The notes under the pieces: generated by a model | Database searches by the model: none | Told to the model about the DNA's origin: nothing | The model's input: the letters and a program-made list of their open reading frames with translations, nothing else | Position numbers and translations under genes: made by a program | NCBI GenBank assembly: GCA_021816925.1 | Contig: JAKAWQ010000001.1 | Coordinates: 218,467-282,466, forward strand | From: Pseudomonadota bacterium | GTDB taxonomy: Bacteria > Pseudomonadota > Alphaproteobacteria > Acetobacterales > Acetobacteraceae | DNA length: 64,000 bases | Direction: 5' to 3' | Shown: piece by piece, positions 19,187-27,485 of the stretch | How positions within the stretch are numbered: position 1 is the stretch's first letter | Layout of the letters: every line of letters begins with the position of its first letter

Positions 19187-19223
19187 GTGACAACAGCGCC
19201 AAAAACGAGGACAATCTGTACCG
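19187..19223. promoter_or_regulatory. Putative activator-binding site (UAS) of the cytochrome promoter
   Basis: GTGACA (19187-19192) and GGACAATCTGT (19209-19219) recur almost unchanged before the xoxF promoter (GTGACA and GGACAGTCTGT). The GGACA element starts 110 bp upstream of the -24 GG in both places. That is the distance expected for a sigma-54 enhancer. The likely binder is the adjacent AcoR-type protein (inference). The 358-bp spacer 18937-19294 holds no gene besides these sites. Confidence 0.6.
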
Positions 19224-19294
19224 CAAAACAAGCGCCCGCATAAACAGCCGGCGGCCGGGGCTCGGGCGTCAAGGAAAAGGGGAGATGTCCGCTC

Positions 19295-21295
19295 ATGCCA
19301 AGGGAGATTCCTGCCGATCCGACGAGCCGGACAGGTCAGAATGCCGAGAGCCATGCCGAATTCATCCGACAGAGCTGTGCCGGCATCGTGGGCAGCCTGC
19401 TCGGGCCGCAGACCGAGTCCTATGTGGTCGCGGCCTGGGAGCGCTGTCTCCGCGATTATCATCTCGAACCCGGCGGCAACCCGCCGAGCGAGCGGGTCGG
19501 CAGCAGGATCCTTGAAAAGAAGCGCGCCCAGCTCGGCCCGCTCGCGCAGATCGCCCGTGCCGAGATGCGCCGCCTGTTCGGACAGATCGCACCCTCGCAC
19601 TATCTCCTGCTGCTCGCCGACGCCGAGGGCCTGATCCTCGAGCGGATGTGCGAGCCCGGCCATGAGGAACTGCTGCGGCGCGTCGATCTCGCCCCCGGCT
19701 TCATCTGGGACGAGCGGCACGAAGGCACCAACGGTCCCGGCACCTGCCTGCACGACCGCCGCCCGCGGCTCGTGCATCGCGAGGAACATTTCTTCGCGCG
19801 CAATGTCCGCATGACCTGTTCGGCGGCGCCGCTCTGGGGACCGAACGGCCAACTGCTCGGCGCGCTCGACGCCTCGCACTTCGACTGTCCCGACAGTCGG
19901 CAAAGCCAAGTGCCGACTCTCGCGCTGGTCAGCACCTCGACCCGCATCATCGAGCAGTCCTATTTCACCAGCAGCTTCAAGGATTGCTGGATCCTCCGCT
20001 TCCATGACCAGGTCGAGATGGTCGGCCAGTTGCACGCCGCGATGCTGGCGGTGGACGAGCATGGCCGCGTGCGTGCCGCCGACAGCACGGCGCCGGCGCG
20101 CCTCGGCCTTGCCGGCCATGACTCGCTGGTCGGCCGTAGCATCGAGGCGCTGTTCGACACCTCCCTCAGCCGCTTCTTCAATGACGCGCAGGCACGGCCG
20201 TACCAAATCTGGCCTGCCACGAGCCGCACCGGGCATCTCCTCTACGCCGGCATCTGGCCGCCGCAGGAGCCGCCGCCCACGCTCTGGCCGGCCAGAACCA
20301 CGGATCGGCTGCCGCCGCAGCGCACCGACCTCGCCGCGCATCGACTTGGCGACCCCGTCATGACGCACAACGTCTGGTGCGCCGAGCGGGTGATGAACCG
20401 GGACATCCATATCCTCCTCCAGGGCGAGACCGGAACCGGCAAGGACACTTTCGCTCGCGCCATCCATCAAAGCAGCGAACGCTGCGATAAGCCTTTCATC
20501 GCGTTGAGCTGCGCGGCGATCCCGGAAACACTGATCGAGAGCGAGCTCTTCGGTTACGACGCCGGCGCCTTCACCGGCGCCCGCACCGGGGGCATGCGCG
20601 GCAAGGTTGTCGCCGCGCACGGCGGCATCCTCTTCCTCGACGAGATCGGCGACATGCCACTCGGCCTGCAGGCGCGCCTGCTGCGCTTGCTCGAGGAAAA
20701 GGAGGTGATGCCGCTCGGCAGTAGCCGTGCCATCACCGTTGATCTGCGCGTCATCAGCGCGACCAACCGCGATCTCCGGCAGATGGTGCTCGAGGGTAGC
20801 TTCCGCAAAGATCTCTACTACCGCCTGAGCGGGCTCGTGCTCACCTTGCCGCCGCTCCGGGAACGGCGCGACATCGAGCAGCTCATCCGTGCCATCGCCG
20901 CCGAGGAAAACGAAGGCGCTCCGGTCGCCTTCACCCCCGAGGCGCTCGCGACCCTCCTCGCCCACCGCTGGCCCGGCAATATCCGCGAACTGCGGAACAC
21001 GCTCGCAACCGCGATCGCGCTCGCCGGCGGCGCGCCTCTCGAATGCAAGCATCTCGGCCGGGACTTTGCCGCTCCGCAGGCTTCGACCTCCTCACCGTGC
21101 CACCCGATACCGGCCGCGGATGATTCGGATCCCCTTGCCGAGGCGGAGCGCGAGAGGCTGTTGCTCGAACTCAAACGACGCCATTGGAACGCAACCGCCA
21201 CCGCAGCCGCACTCGGCATCAGCCGCAATACGCTCTATCGCAAGCTGCGCAAGCATGGTGTACGCGTCGGGTCGGACGAACCCGTTGAAAGCTGA
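19295..21295 (+). CDS. AcoR-type sigma-54-dependent activator
   Basis: 666 aa. Residues 30-330 form the AcoR-like sensory part with a GAF-type domain (GTNGPGTCLHDRR). Residues about 345-575 form the AAA+ domain with Walker A GETGTGKD (near 378), the sigma-54 contact loop GAFTGA (near 426) and Walker B ILFLDEIGD. The C-terminus has a Fis-type helix-turn-helix (WNATATAAALGISRNTLYRK). Such proteins switch on sigma-54 promoters in response to alcohols, ketones or acetoin. Two sigma-54 promoters flank it, before the cytochrome operon and xoxFGJ. Those are its probable targets. Confidence 0.92.
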   Translation: MPREIPADPTSRTGQNAESHAEFIRQSCAGIVGSLLGPQTESYVVAAWERCLRDYHLEPGGNPPSERVGSRILEKKRAQLGPLAQIARAEMRRLFGQIAPSHYLLLLADAEGLILERMCEPGHEELLRRVDLAPGFIWDERHEGTNGPGTCLHDRRPRLVHREEHFFARNVRMTCSAAPLWGPNGQLLGALDASHFDCPDSRQSQVPTLALVSTSTRIIEQSYFTSSFKDCWILRFHDQVEMVGQLHAAMLAVDEHGRVRAADSTAPARLGLAGHDSLVGRSIEALFDTSLSRFFNDAQARPYQIWPATSRTGHLLYAGIWPPQEPPPTLWPARTTDRLPPQRTDLAAHRLGDPVMTHNVWCAERVMNRDIHILLQGETGTGKDTFARAIHQSSERCDKPFIALSCAAIPETLIESELFGYDAGAFTGARTGGMRGKVVAAHGGILFLDEIGDMPLGLQARLLRLLEEKEVMPLGSSRAITVDLRVISATNRDLRQMVLEGSFRKDLYYRLSGLVLTLPPLRERRDIEQLIRAIAAEENEGAPVAFTPEALATLLAHRWPGNIRELRNTLATAIALAGGAPLECKHLGRDFAAPQASTSSPCHPIPAADDSDPLAEAERERLLLELKRRHWNATATAAALGISRNTLYRKLRKHGVRVGSDEPVES

Positions 21296-21355
21296 GACCG
21301 CCTCGCAAGGGCGGCGCCGCCACGCGGTTGCGCTAGCCTTCAATGCAAGGCCGAA

Positions 21356-22246
21356 TTAGCCGCCGGCGAAGATCACGTGGTTGCGGTCGTCGAGCAGCGG
21401 CACGCCGTAACTCTCAAGGATGCGCGTGATCTCCGGCTGCTCCTTGGCAATGGCCGCATTGAGCGTTCGCCGCCAGGCAACCGCGCCCTGCCGCACGCCC
21501 ATCACGATGCCGAACGCCATCGGCGGGCCCTCGCTCGATTCATGCAGGAGCGGCGCTATCGCGAGCCTGCCACCCGAGCGGCTCGCAAAATATCCGGCAA
21601 TCGGTCCCCACAAAACCCCGATATCGATCTTGCCGCGCTCAAGGTCGTGTACAAGGCTCCTTGCCGGCGAAAAGAACCGGAGATTGACCGAAAGCTCATA
21701 GGCATGGACATGGTCAAGCAGTCCGTTCTCGGCCAGGATCGTCGCCGGCGGCGTTCCGGCGATGATGCCGATCCGCTTGCCCTTGAGCCGCGGATCCTCG
21801 AGGCTTTGGATGCCGTCGAAGCCGGTGTGCGGCCGGAAGATGAGCGCATAGGTCGATCGATAGTAGGCGTTCGAGTTGGCGACACGCGTCGAACCCTGGG
21901 TGATGCCCATCACGACATCGCAACGATAATTGTAAAGTGTCATGCGCAGGAACCCGAAGACCTGCGGCTGCCAGGTGAACCCGAGCTTCTTGCCCAGGTC
22001 CTTGGCAAGGACGGCGGCAATCCGGTTCTCGAATCCCTGCCGTGCCTGGTTCGAGAAGGGAAGATCGTTCGGATCCGCGCACACCCGGAAGACGTGCGGA
22101 TCGACGAGCTCGGCACCGATACCGAGCCCCGGCGCCTGAGCCAAGGCGCGGCTGGCGAGCACAAGCAGCAATCCAAGCGCAAGGAATACGCTGCGCCAGG
22201 CCGCGTGCCGGCCGCGCTCGGCCCTCACATCGAAATGCCGAGACAT
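21356..22246 (-). CDS. xoxJ: XoxJ/MxaJ-like periplasmic binding protein
   Basis: 296 aa. A signal peptide (to about residue 38) precedes a family-3 solute-binding fold typical of quinoprotein-associated binding proteins (VCADPNDLPFSN near the start, FDGIQSLEDPRLKGKRIGI mid-protein). XoxJ proteins are thought to help activate or assemble the methanol dehydrogenase rather than import a solute. ATG 22246 overlaps the xoxG stop by 22 bases. It is last in xoxF-xoxG-xoxJ and converges with the activator gene. Confidence 0.85.
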   Translation of the reverse strand: MSRHFDVRAERGRHAAWRSVFLALGLLLVLASRALAQAPGLGIGAELVDPHVFRVCADPNDLPFSNQARQGFENRIAAVLAKDLGKKLGFTWQPQVFGFLRMTLYNYRCDVVMGITQGSTRVANSNAYYRSTYALIFRPHTGFDGIQSLEDPRLKGKRIGIIAGTPPATILAENGLLDHVHAYELSVNLRFFSPARSLVHDLERGKIDIGVLWGPIAGYFASRSGGRLAIAPLLHESSEGPPMAFGIVMGVRQGAVAWRRTLNAAIAKEQPEITRILESYGVPLLDDRNHVIFAGG

Positions 22247-22752
22247 TTGTACGAGCTTTGGTTGAAACCCTTGGGCGATGCAACGCGCTTCTCCGGCCGG
22301 CCGCGCCCGAGTGCGCCGGTCGAGCGGGCGCGCAGATAGACGTAGATCTCCTGGATGAAGCACATTACATTCCGATCGGTCCCGAACGACGGCATCACCA
22401 GATCCTGAGCGGAATTGACCGCTTTGATGCCCCCCGCGACGTCGGCAATGAACTGGGAGTAGTCGATGCCTTTGAGCGCATGCACGAGGTCCGGCGCGTA
22501 GGAGGAGCCCAGGCCGTCCGGTCCGTGGCAGCGCAGGCAGGTATCGCTGTAGCGCAGATAGCCGACGAATGTGCCCCAATCAACTGTGCCATCCTTGGAA
22601 ATTTTGTACGTCGGCGCTCCTTGTCGGTCAGTCCAGATGCCGCCGGACTGCTTGACAGGCTTCGGATTGCCTGGCGCGGCCGCGAGCGCGGCGATGCCGC
22701 CCCCGATGGCCAGGGCAATTGCGATGAGGATGAGGCGGGAACGACCGTTCAC
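22225..22752 (-). CDS. xoxG: Cytochrome c(L)-like electron acceptor of XoxF
   Basis: 175 aa. An N-terminal signal anchor (9-27) precedes one c-type heme site (CLRCH, Cys72/Cys75/His76), with a likely Met ligand in LVMPSFG. The c(L)-type pattern, with an extended N-terminal arm (QGAPTYKISKDGTVDW), is seen in XoxG/MxaG proteins that take electrons from methanol dehydrogenase. The start is read as GTG at 22752 with AAGGA upstream. It lies 97 bases after the xoxF stop. Confidence 0.9.
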   Translation of the reverse strand: MNGRSRLILIAIALAIGGGIAALAAAPGNPKPVKQSGGIWTDRQGAPTYKISKDGTVDWGTFVGYLRYSDTCLRCHGPDGLGSSYAPDLVHALKGIDYSQFIADVAGGIKAVNSAQDLVMPSFGTDRNVMCFIQEIYVYLRARSTGALGRGRPEKRVASPKGFNQSSYKCLGISM

Positions 22753-22849
22753 TGCCGCGGAATCCTTGGTCGGTGTTGAGAACGGAAGGGCCGGCACCCC
22801 CGAACGGAATGCCGGCCCAGGCCCTTTCAGGCTAACGCGCGGTCCAGAC

Positions 22850-24691
22850 TCACGACCCAGGCAGCGCGAACACCGTGAGCTGACCACCGAGCGCCGTGTA
22901 GTTCTTGAGCGCCGCATAGCCGCCAACGGCGCCGAGCCCCGCGTGCGGATCTGTCAGACCCGCAGCAAGCCCGATGCCCGCCCAGCCGCCGACACCCGAG
23001 AGCACCGCGATATACTGCTTGCCGTTGTGCATGTAGGTCATCACGTTGCCGATGATCCCCGAGGGCGTCTTGAAGTTGTAGAGGATCTTGCCGGTCTTGG
23101 CATCGACGGCGCGCAGATACCCTTTCAGCGTGCCGTAGAAGACCACCCCGCCTGCGGTCGTAAGCGCGCCGCCCCAGTCGGAGAACTGGTCGTGGATTTG
23201 CCAGACGGTCTTGCCCGTCACCGGATTGAAGGCGATGAAGCGGCCCATGTAGCCGCCTGGCCCAGGGAACATCGAGAGCGTCGCCCCGACATAGGGCTGC
23301 CCCGCGGTGTATGCCACCGGATAGGGCTCGTAGTCCATGCACACGTGGTTGGTCGGCACGTAGAAGAGGCCGGTCTGCGGATCGAAGCTCGCCGGCTGCT
23401 CGTCCTTGGCGCCGAGCGCCGCCGGGCAGATGCCCTTGTAGTTGACGTTGACGCCGCGCGAACCGGGTGCGTACTTCGCCACCACGTTCGGCCGCCCGTA
23501 GTTCGGGCTGGACGGGTTCATATCGACCCCGGTCGTCCAGTTCACGGAGGGGTCGTACTTGTGCACGGCGATCAGCGCACCGGTGGCCCGGTTCAGCACA
23601 TAGGCCAAGCCGTTGCGGTCGAAGTGGACAAGCGCCGGCACCTGTTGGCCGTTGATCGTGAGGTCGGCCAGGATCATCTCGTTGACGCCGTCATAGTCCC
23701 ACTGGTCGTGCGGCGTCATCTGATAGACCCACTTGGCCACGCCGGTATTCAGGTCGCGGGCGAAGATGGTCATCGACCACTTGTTGTCGCCCGGTCGCTG
23801 CACTGGGTTCCAGGTCGAGGGATTGCCCGAACCGTAATAGAGCAGGTTGAGTTTGGGGTCATAGGAATACCAACCCCACGTGTCTCCGCCCCCGATCTTC
23901 CACTGGTCTCCCTTCCACGTCTTCAGGCTCGAATCGGCCCCGACCGGCTTGCCGAGCGACATGGTCGTCTTCGGATTCAAGAGAATCATGTTGTCGGGGC
24001 CTTCGGAGTAGGCCTTCCAGAGGATGTGCCCGTCCGTCATGCTGAGCGCGGCAACGAAGCCGTTCACCCCGAACTCACCGCCCGAGACGCCGACGATCAC
24101 CTTGTCGCCGATTACGAGCGGCGCCTCCGTGCCGGTTGCGCCGACCTTGTAGCTGGCGAGTGCCGTCGTCCAGTCCACCTTGCCGGTCTTGGCGTCGAGC
24201 GCCACCACGGTGTTGTCAGCCTGGTGGAGAATGATCTTGCCGTCTCCGTAGGCAACGCCGCGGTTCACCGTATCGCAGCACATCACCGGAATCACTTCCG
24301 GATTCTGCGTCGGTGTATATTGCCAAAGGATGCGTTCGTGGTTGTTGAGATCGAGCGCATAGACGGTGTTCGGGAACGGCGTGACGAGATACATCACGTT
24401 TCCGATCACCAGTGGCTGCCCTTCGTGCCCGCGCAGCACGCCGGTCGAGAAGGTCCACGCCACCTGGAGATGGCTCGCGTTGCTGGCGTTGATCTGATTG
24501 AGCGGCGAATAGCGGGTCGAGGCATAATTGAGCGCCGGTATCGCCCAGTTGTCAGGGCTCGCCGCCGCCTTCGAAAGCGACGGCAGCGAACTGCTCGTCG
24601 CGTTCTGCGCCCTAGCCGTCGGCCCCGCCACAAATGCTCCCGCCAGCGCACCCAGCGCCGCGCAGGCAACCCATGTACGAGTGCGTTTCAC
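22850..24691 (-). CDS. xoxF: Lanthanide-dependent PQQ methanol/alcohol dehydrogenase XoxF
   Basis: 613 aa periplasmic eight-bladed quinoprotein with a signal peptide ending near residue 28. The vicinal disulfide that contacts PQQ is Cys138-Cys139 (VMCCDT). Metal ligands Glu206 (GGEFG) and Asn290 (GSGNP) are present. The catalytic Asp332 is followed two residues on by Asp334 (WDYDGVNE). That extra Asp marks lanthanide-binding XoxF enzymes; calcium MxaF has Ala there. It oxidises methanol or similar alcohols, passing electrons to XoxG. Start GTG 24691 has GGGAGG six bases upstream; GTG 24694 is also possible. A sigma-54 promoter lies at 24902. Confidence 0.95.
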   Translation of the reverse strand: MKRTRTWVACAALGALAGAFVAGPTARAQNATSSSLPSLSKAAASPDNWAIPALNYASTRYSPLNQINASNASHLQVAWTFSTGVLRGHEGQPLVIGNVMYLVTPFPNTVYALDLNNHERILWQYTPTQNPEVIPVMCCDTVNRGVAYGDGKIILHQADNTVVALDAKTGKVDWTTALASYKVGATGTEAPLVIGDKVIVGVSGGEFGVNGFVAALSMTDGHILWKAYSEGPDNMILLNPKTTMSLGKPVGADSSLKTWKGDQWKIGGGDTWGWYSYDPKLNLLYYGSGNPSTWNPVQRPGDNKWSMTIFARDLNTGVAKWVYQMTPHDQWDYDGVNEMILADLTINGQQVPALVHFDRNGLAYVLNRATGALIAVHKYDPSVNWTTGVDMNPSSPNYGRPNVVAKYAPGSRGVNVNYKGICPAALGAKDEQPASFDPQTGLFYVPTNHVCMDYEPYPVAYTAGQPYVGATLSMFPGPGGYMGRFIAFNPVTGKTVWQIHDQFSDWGGALTTAGGVVFYGTLKGYLRAVDAKTGKILYNFKTPSGIIGNVMTYMHNGKQYIAVLSGVGGWAGIGLAAGLTDPHAGLGAVGGYAALKNYTALGGQLTVFALPGS

Positions 24692-24726
24692 CACGTTCCT
24701 CCCTTCTGAATTGTACAACCGCCACG

Positions 24727-24750
24727 TCTTCCGGCTTCCGCCGAAAGACG
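24727..24750 (-). promoter_or_regulatory. Stable hairpin in the xoxF leader
   Basis: On the minus strand, a 10-bp stem (GTCTTTCGGC / GCCGGAAGAC, one T-G wobble) closes a GGAA tetraloop of the stable GNRA type. It lies 36-59 bases upstream of the xoxF start and within the leader transcribed from the sigma-54 promoter. There is no T-run, so it is not a standard terminator. It may protect or tune the mRNA (inference). Confidence 0.5.
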
Positions 24751-24886
24751 CCAGACACATTCCACCTTAGACTCTTGGTCGTCCTATCCGCTCGGGCACC
24801 CGCCCATCAATTTCCTCCGCCTTGTCGGCCGCGGGTGTCCCCCAACCCTGCTTCGTCGGGAAGGTAAAGAACCCGACACGAGTTGA

Positions 24887-24902
24887 AGCAAATGTTATGC
24901 CA
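24887..24902 (-). promoter_or_regulatory. Sigma-54 (-24/-12) promoter of xoxFGJ
   Basis: Minus-strand TGGCATAACATTTGCT matches the RpoN consensus with one change in the -24 box. GG (24901-24900) and GC (24889-24888) are ten bases apart. The start of transcription should fall near 24876, giving a leader of about 185 bases to xoxF that includes the 24727-24750 hairpin. Confidence 0.8.
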
Positions 24903-24987
24903 ATGCCGCGATTTCCCGGCCCGCGCCGGAATCTCGGGAAGATTCGATCATCCTCGGCAGCGCTTCCTACTGGATCGCGCCAGGCCC

Positions 24988-25024
24988 GTGACAGAACCGC
25001 GAGCAAAAGGGGACAGTCTGTCAC
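24988..25024. promoter_or_regulatory. Putative activator-binding site (UAS) of the xoxF promoter
   Basis: GTGACA (24988-24993) and TGTCAC (25019-25024) are exact reverse complements. The second lies in GGACAGTCTGT (25011-25021), whose GACAG-T-CTGTC core is a perfect palindrome. The element begins 110 bp upstream of the -24 GG, the same distance as the related element before the cytochrome operon. The spacer 24695-25069 contains no gene beyond these sites. Confidence 0.6.
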
Positions 25025-25069
25025 AGGGAGGATACGGAGCGCTGTCCCTCCCCTGATCGGAGCCGCCGC

Positions 25070-25429
25070 TCAGAAGCAGCGCACCTCGCCCTCCGCCTCG
25101 GCTTCACGCAGGCGACGGACGATCTTCTTTGCAGCGGCCGTACGGAACTCCATGGCCAGGAAACTCTTCTCCTGCTGCATGCGCAGGACCGTCTCCGCTG
25201 ACACATAGTCCTTGTAGGGAAGGATCGACGCCACTACGTCGATGGCGCAGGAGCAACGGTCCAGCGCCTCGTGCGTTTCGCCGTTTACGGCCATGCATCC
25301 GAACACGTAATCCGCGCGCGCCGAGGTCGGATAGTCGTTGGCTGCACTGCCCGCCGGTACAGAGCGGGGAGAAGCGGCAAAGCCGGCCAGGGGAATGGTG
25401 ATCAACGCGAGCGCCAGCAGTTTTCCCAT
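25070..25429 (-). CDS. Small secreted cysteine-containing protein of the quinoprotein cluster
   Basis: 119 aa with an N-terminal signal peptide (to about residue 20). The mature part has cysteines in FGCMAVNG, RCSCAID and the C-terminal RCF. I recall similar small exported proteins near PQQ dehydrogenase genes but know no function. Start ATG 25429 has GGAGG eleven bases upstream; ATG 25438 is an alternative. It lies upstream of the xoxF promoter on the same strand, and its stop is about 45 bases from the UAS. Confidence 0.7.
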   Translation of the reverse strand: MGKLLALALITIPLAGFAASPRSVPAGSAANDYPTSARADYVFGCMAVNGETHEALDRCSCAIDVVASILPYKDYVSAETVLRMQQEKSFLAMEFRTAAAKKIVRRLREAEAEGEVRCF

Positions 25430-25640
25430 TTTCCTCATTTCCTCCAAGGGCTGTTTGGGTGCTTCGTCCCGATCACGCTCCGGCCCGCTGTTTTTTCCGT
25501 GCCGCCGGCCACGGCCGGCGATCGCATCTTGCAAGGCGGAAACGTAAGTGGAAAGCTGGCCGATGAAAGGGAGGGCAAAAAAATATTAGGGACCGCGATC
25601 CCGCCACAACCTCTTGCAGAATGGGGAAGGATCCGTTGCC

Positions 25641-26642
25641 GTGCCGTCCTTGCGTTATTTGCCGTTGCTGCCGCGTCGTAGTCTCCTCGCCGCCGCCGGC
25701 CTCGCCGCCGCGCGCGCAACATGCCAGGCGGAGCCCTTGCCGCCCGTTCGCCTTGGCGTGCTTGCCTTCGGCACCGTGCAATGGGTAGCAAGCATAATCC
25801 GGAGCCACGGCCTCGATCGGGCGCACGGCTTCACTCTCGTCACCCGGAAGCTTGCCAACAACGACGGTGGCAAGGTGGCGCTGCTGGCCGGCGCGGTCGA
25901 TATCATCGTCTCGGACTGGCTGTTCGTCGGCGCTGAACGGGCGCATGGGTTCAAGCTCCGCTTCGCACCGTTCTCCTCGGCGAGCGGCGCGCTCATGCTC
26001 GGGCGGCACACCGGTATCCGGACATACAAAGATCTTGCGCATCGCCGCCTCGGCGTCGCCGGCGGGCCATTCGACAAGTCCTGGGCGATCGTGCGGGCCG
26101 CCGCCCTCCGCCAGTCAGGGATCGATCTCTCGCGCGCTGCCGACATCGTCTATGCGGCACCACCGCTGCTGAGCGCCAAACTCGAACAGGGCGGCCTCGA
26201 CGCCGCGCTAACTTATTGGAATTTCGCCGCCGCACTCGAAGTCGCCGGCCTCCACCCGCTCGTCAGCGTGTCGGCCGCAGCCAAGGCCCTTGGCCTGCCG
26301 GCCCATCCGCCGTTGATCGGCTATGTCTTCAAAGAATCATGGGCCGAGCAGCAGGCGCCGGCCATCCGCGGATTCCTTGCCGCGAGCGCCGCTGCAGAGG
26401 CTCTCCTCGCCCGCTCCGATGCCGCCTGGTCGGAGATCCGCCCGCTCATGCACGCCGACGACGACCGCCTCTTCGTGCTGCTGCGCAAGCGATTCCGCGC
26501 CGGCATCGTACATGTCGCGCCGGCTGTGGAGGAGCGTGCCGCAGAGCGCCTCTTCGCCATCCTCCACGCAGAAGGCGGTGCTGCCGCCACCGGCGGGCTC
26601 GCCAGCCTGCCGCCCGGGGTGTTCTGGCCGGCGCCGTCGTGA
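25641..26642 (+). CDS. NitT/TauT-type ABC transporter substrate-binding protein
   Basis: 333 aa exported protein. The signal peptide has a pair of Arg (LLPRRSLLAAAGLAAA) and may use the Tat route. The mature protein has the SsuA/ThiY-like fold (LGVLAFGTVQW near the start, GGPFDKSWAIVRAAA mid-protein). The start is read as GTG at 25641 behind GGGGAAGGA; a TTG at 25614 is possible. The permease start overlaps its stop (GTGA). Ligand unknown; its place between xoxF and the lut-like cluster suggests a solute needed for quinoprotein metabolism (inference). Confidence 0.8.
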   Translation: MPSLRYLPLLPRRSLLAAAGLAAARATCQAEPLPPVRLGVLAFGTVQWVASIIRSHGLDRAHGFTLVTRKLANNDGGKVALLAGAVDIIVSDWLFVGAERAHGFKLRFAPFSSASGALMLGRHTGIRTYKDLAHRRLGVAGGPFDKSWAIVRAAALRQSGIDLSRAADIVYAAPPLLSAKLEQGGLDAALTYWNFAAALEVAGLHPLVSVSAAAKALGLPAHPPLIGYVFKESWAEQQAPAIRGFLAASAAAEALLARSDAAWSEIRPLMHADDDRLFVLLRKRFRAGIVHVAPAVEERAAERLFAILHAEGGAAATGGLASLPPGVFWPAPS

Positions 26643-27388
26643 TCGGTTCCGCGGCGCGGTTACGCGCCCTCTCGCTCGCCGCCTTCCTCGGCCTCTGGTG
26701 GGGTGCCGCGCTGATCGCCGCCAAGCCCGCGCTCCTGCCGCCGCCGCCCGCCGTGCTCGGCTTCGCCTGGCAGGCCGTGCTTTCGGGGGCCATGCCGCGT
26801 AACATCGCCATCACGAGCCTACGCGTCGCCGCCGCCTTTGTCGTCTCGATGCTGGTCGGCAGCGCCGTCGGCTATCTCGCCGGCCGTTCGCGTCGGGCGG
26901 ATACGTTGATCGACCCCTGGCTCGTCATCCTGCTCAACCTTCCCGTCCTGGTCGTCGTGGTACTCTGCTACATCTGGGTCGGACTCAACGATGTGGCCGC
27001 GGTGCTTGCAGTCGCCTTGGTCAAGGTCCCGACCGTGATGGTGACGGTGCGGGAGGGGGCGCGGGCGCTGGATCCTGGCTTCGACGAACTCGCCATCGTT
27101 TATCGCCTGCCCTGGCGGCAGCGCGCGCGGCGCATCGTCATCCCGCAATTGGCACCCTATCTTGCCGCGGCCGGCCGCAGCGGGCTTTCAATCACCTGGA
27201 AGATCGTGCTGATCGTCGAGTTGCTTGGCCGCCCGAACGGGGTGGGCTTTGCCCTCGACGAGCTCTTTCAAACCTTCGACGTCGCCGGCATCCTTGCCTA
27301 TGGCTTCGCTTTTGCGGCCTTGATGCTGCTCGTCGAAGGGTTGTTGCTGCGGCCGTGGGAAAACCATGCCAATGCCTGGCGGCGGTAG
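26639..27388 (+). CDS. NitT/TauT-type ABC transporter permease
   Basis: 249 aa inner-membrane protein with about six helices of the BPD_transp_1 fold. The coupling-loop (EAA) region reads ARALDPGFDELAIVYRLPWR, followed by RIVIPQLAPYL. It starts with GTG at 26639, overlapping the binding-protein stop by four bases. It works with the binding protein and ATPase on either side. Confidence 0.85.
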   Translation: MIGSAARLRALSLAAFLGLWWGAALIAAKPALLPPPPAVLGFAWQAVLSGAMPRNIAITSLRVAAAFVVSMLVGSAVGYLAGRSRRADTLIDPWLVILLNLPVLVVVVLCYIWVGLNDVAAVLAVALVKVPTVMVTVREGARALDPGFDELAIVYRLPWRQRARRIVIPQLAPYLAAAGRSGLSITWKIVLIVELLGRPNGVGFALDELFQTFDVAGILAYGFAFAALMLLVEGLLLRPWENHANAWRR

Positions 27389-27485
27389 CATCGGGCAGTC
27401 GCGGGCGGCGGGCCATGCCGCCCGCCGTCCGGGCCACGCCGATCCGCTGCCCGGAGCACACCCGCCTGCCGCAGGCGGGCTTCAT

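Noticed and set aside
27461..27479. CCCGCCTG-CCG-CAGGCGGG hairpin as a terminator between permease and ATPase genes
   Set aside because: It lacks a T-run and sits within a clearly coupled ABC operon. It was used only to weigh the ATPase start.
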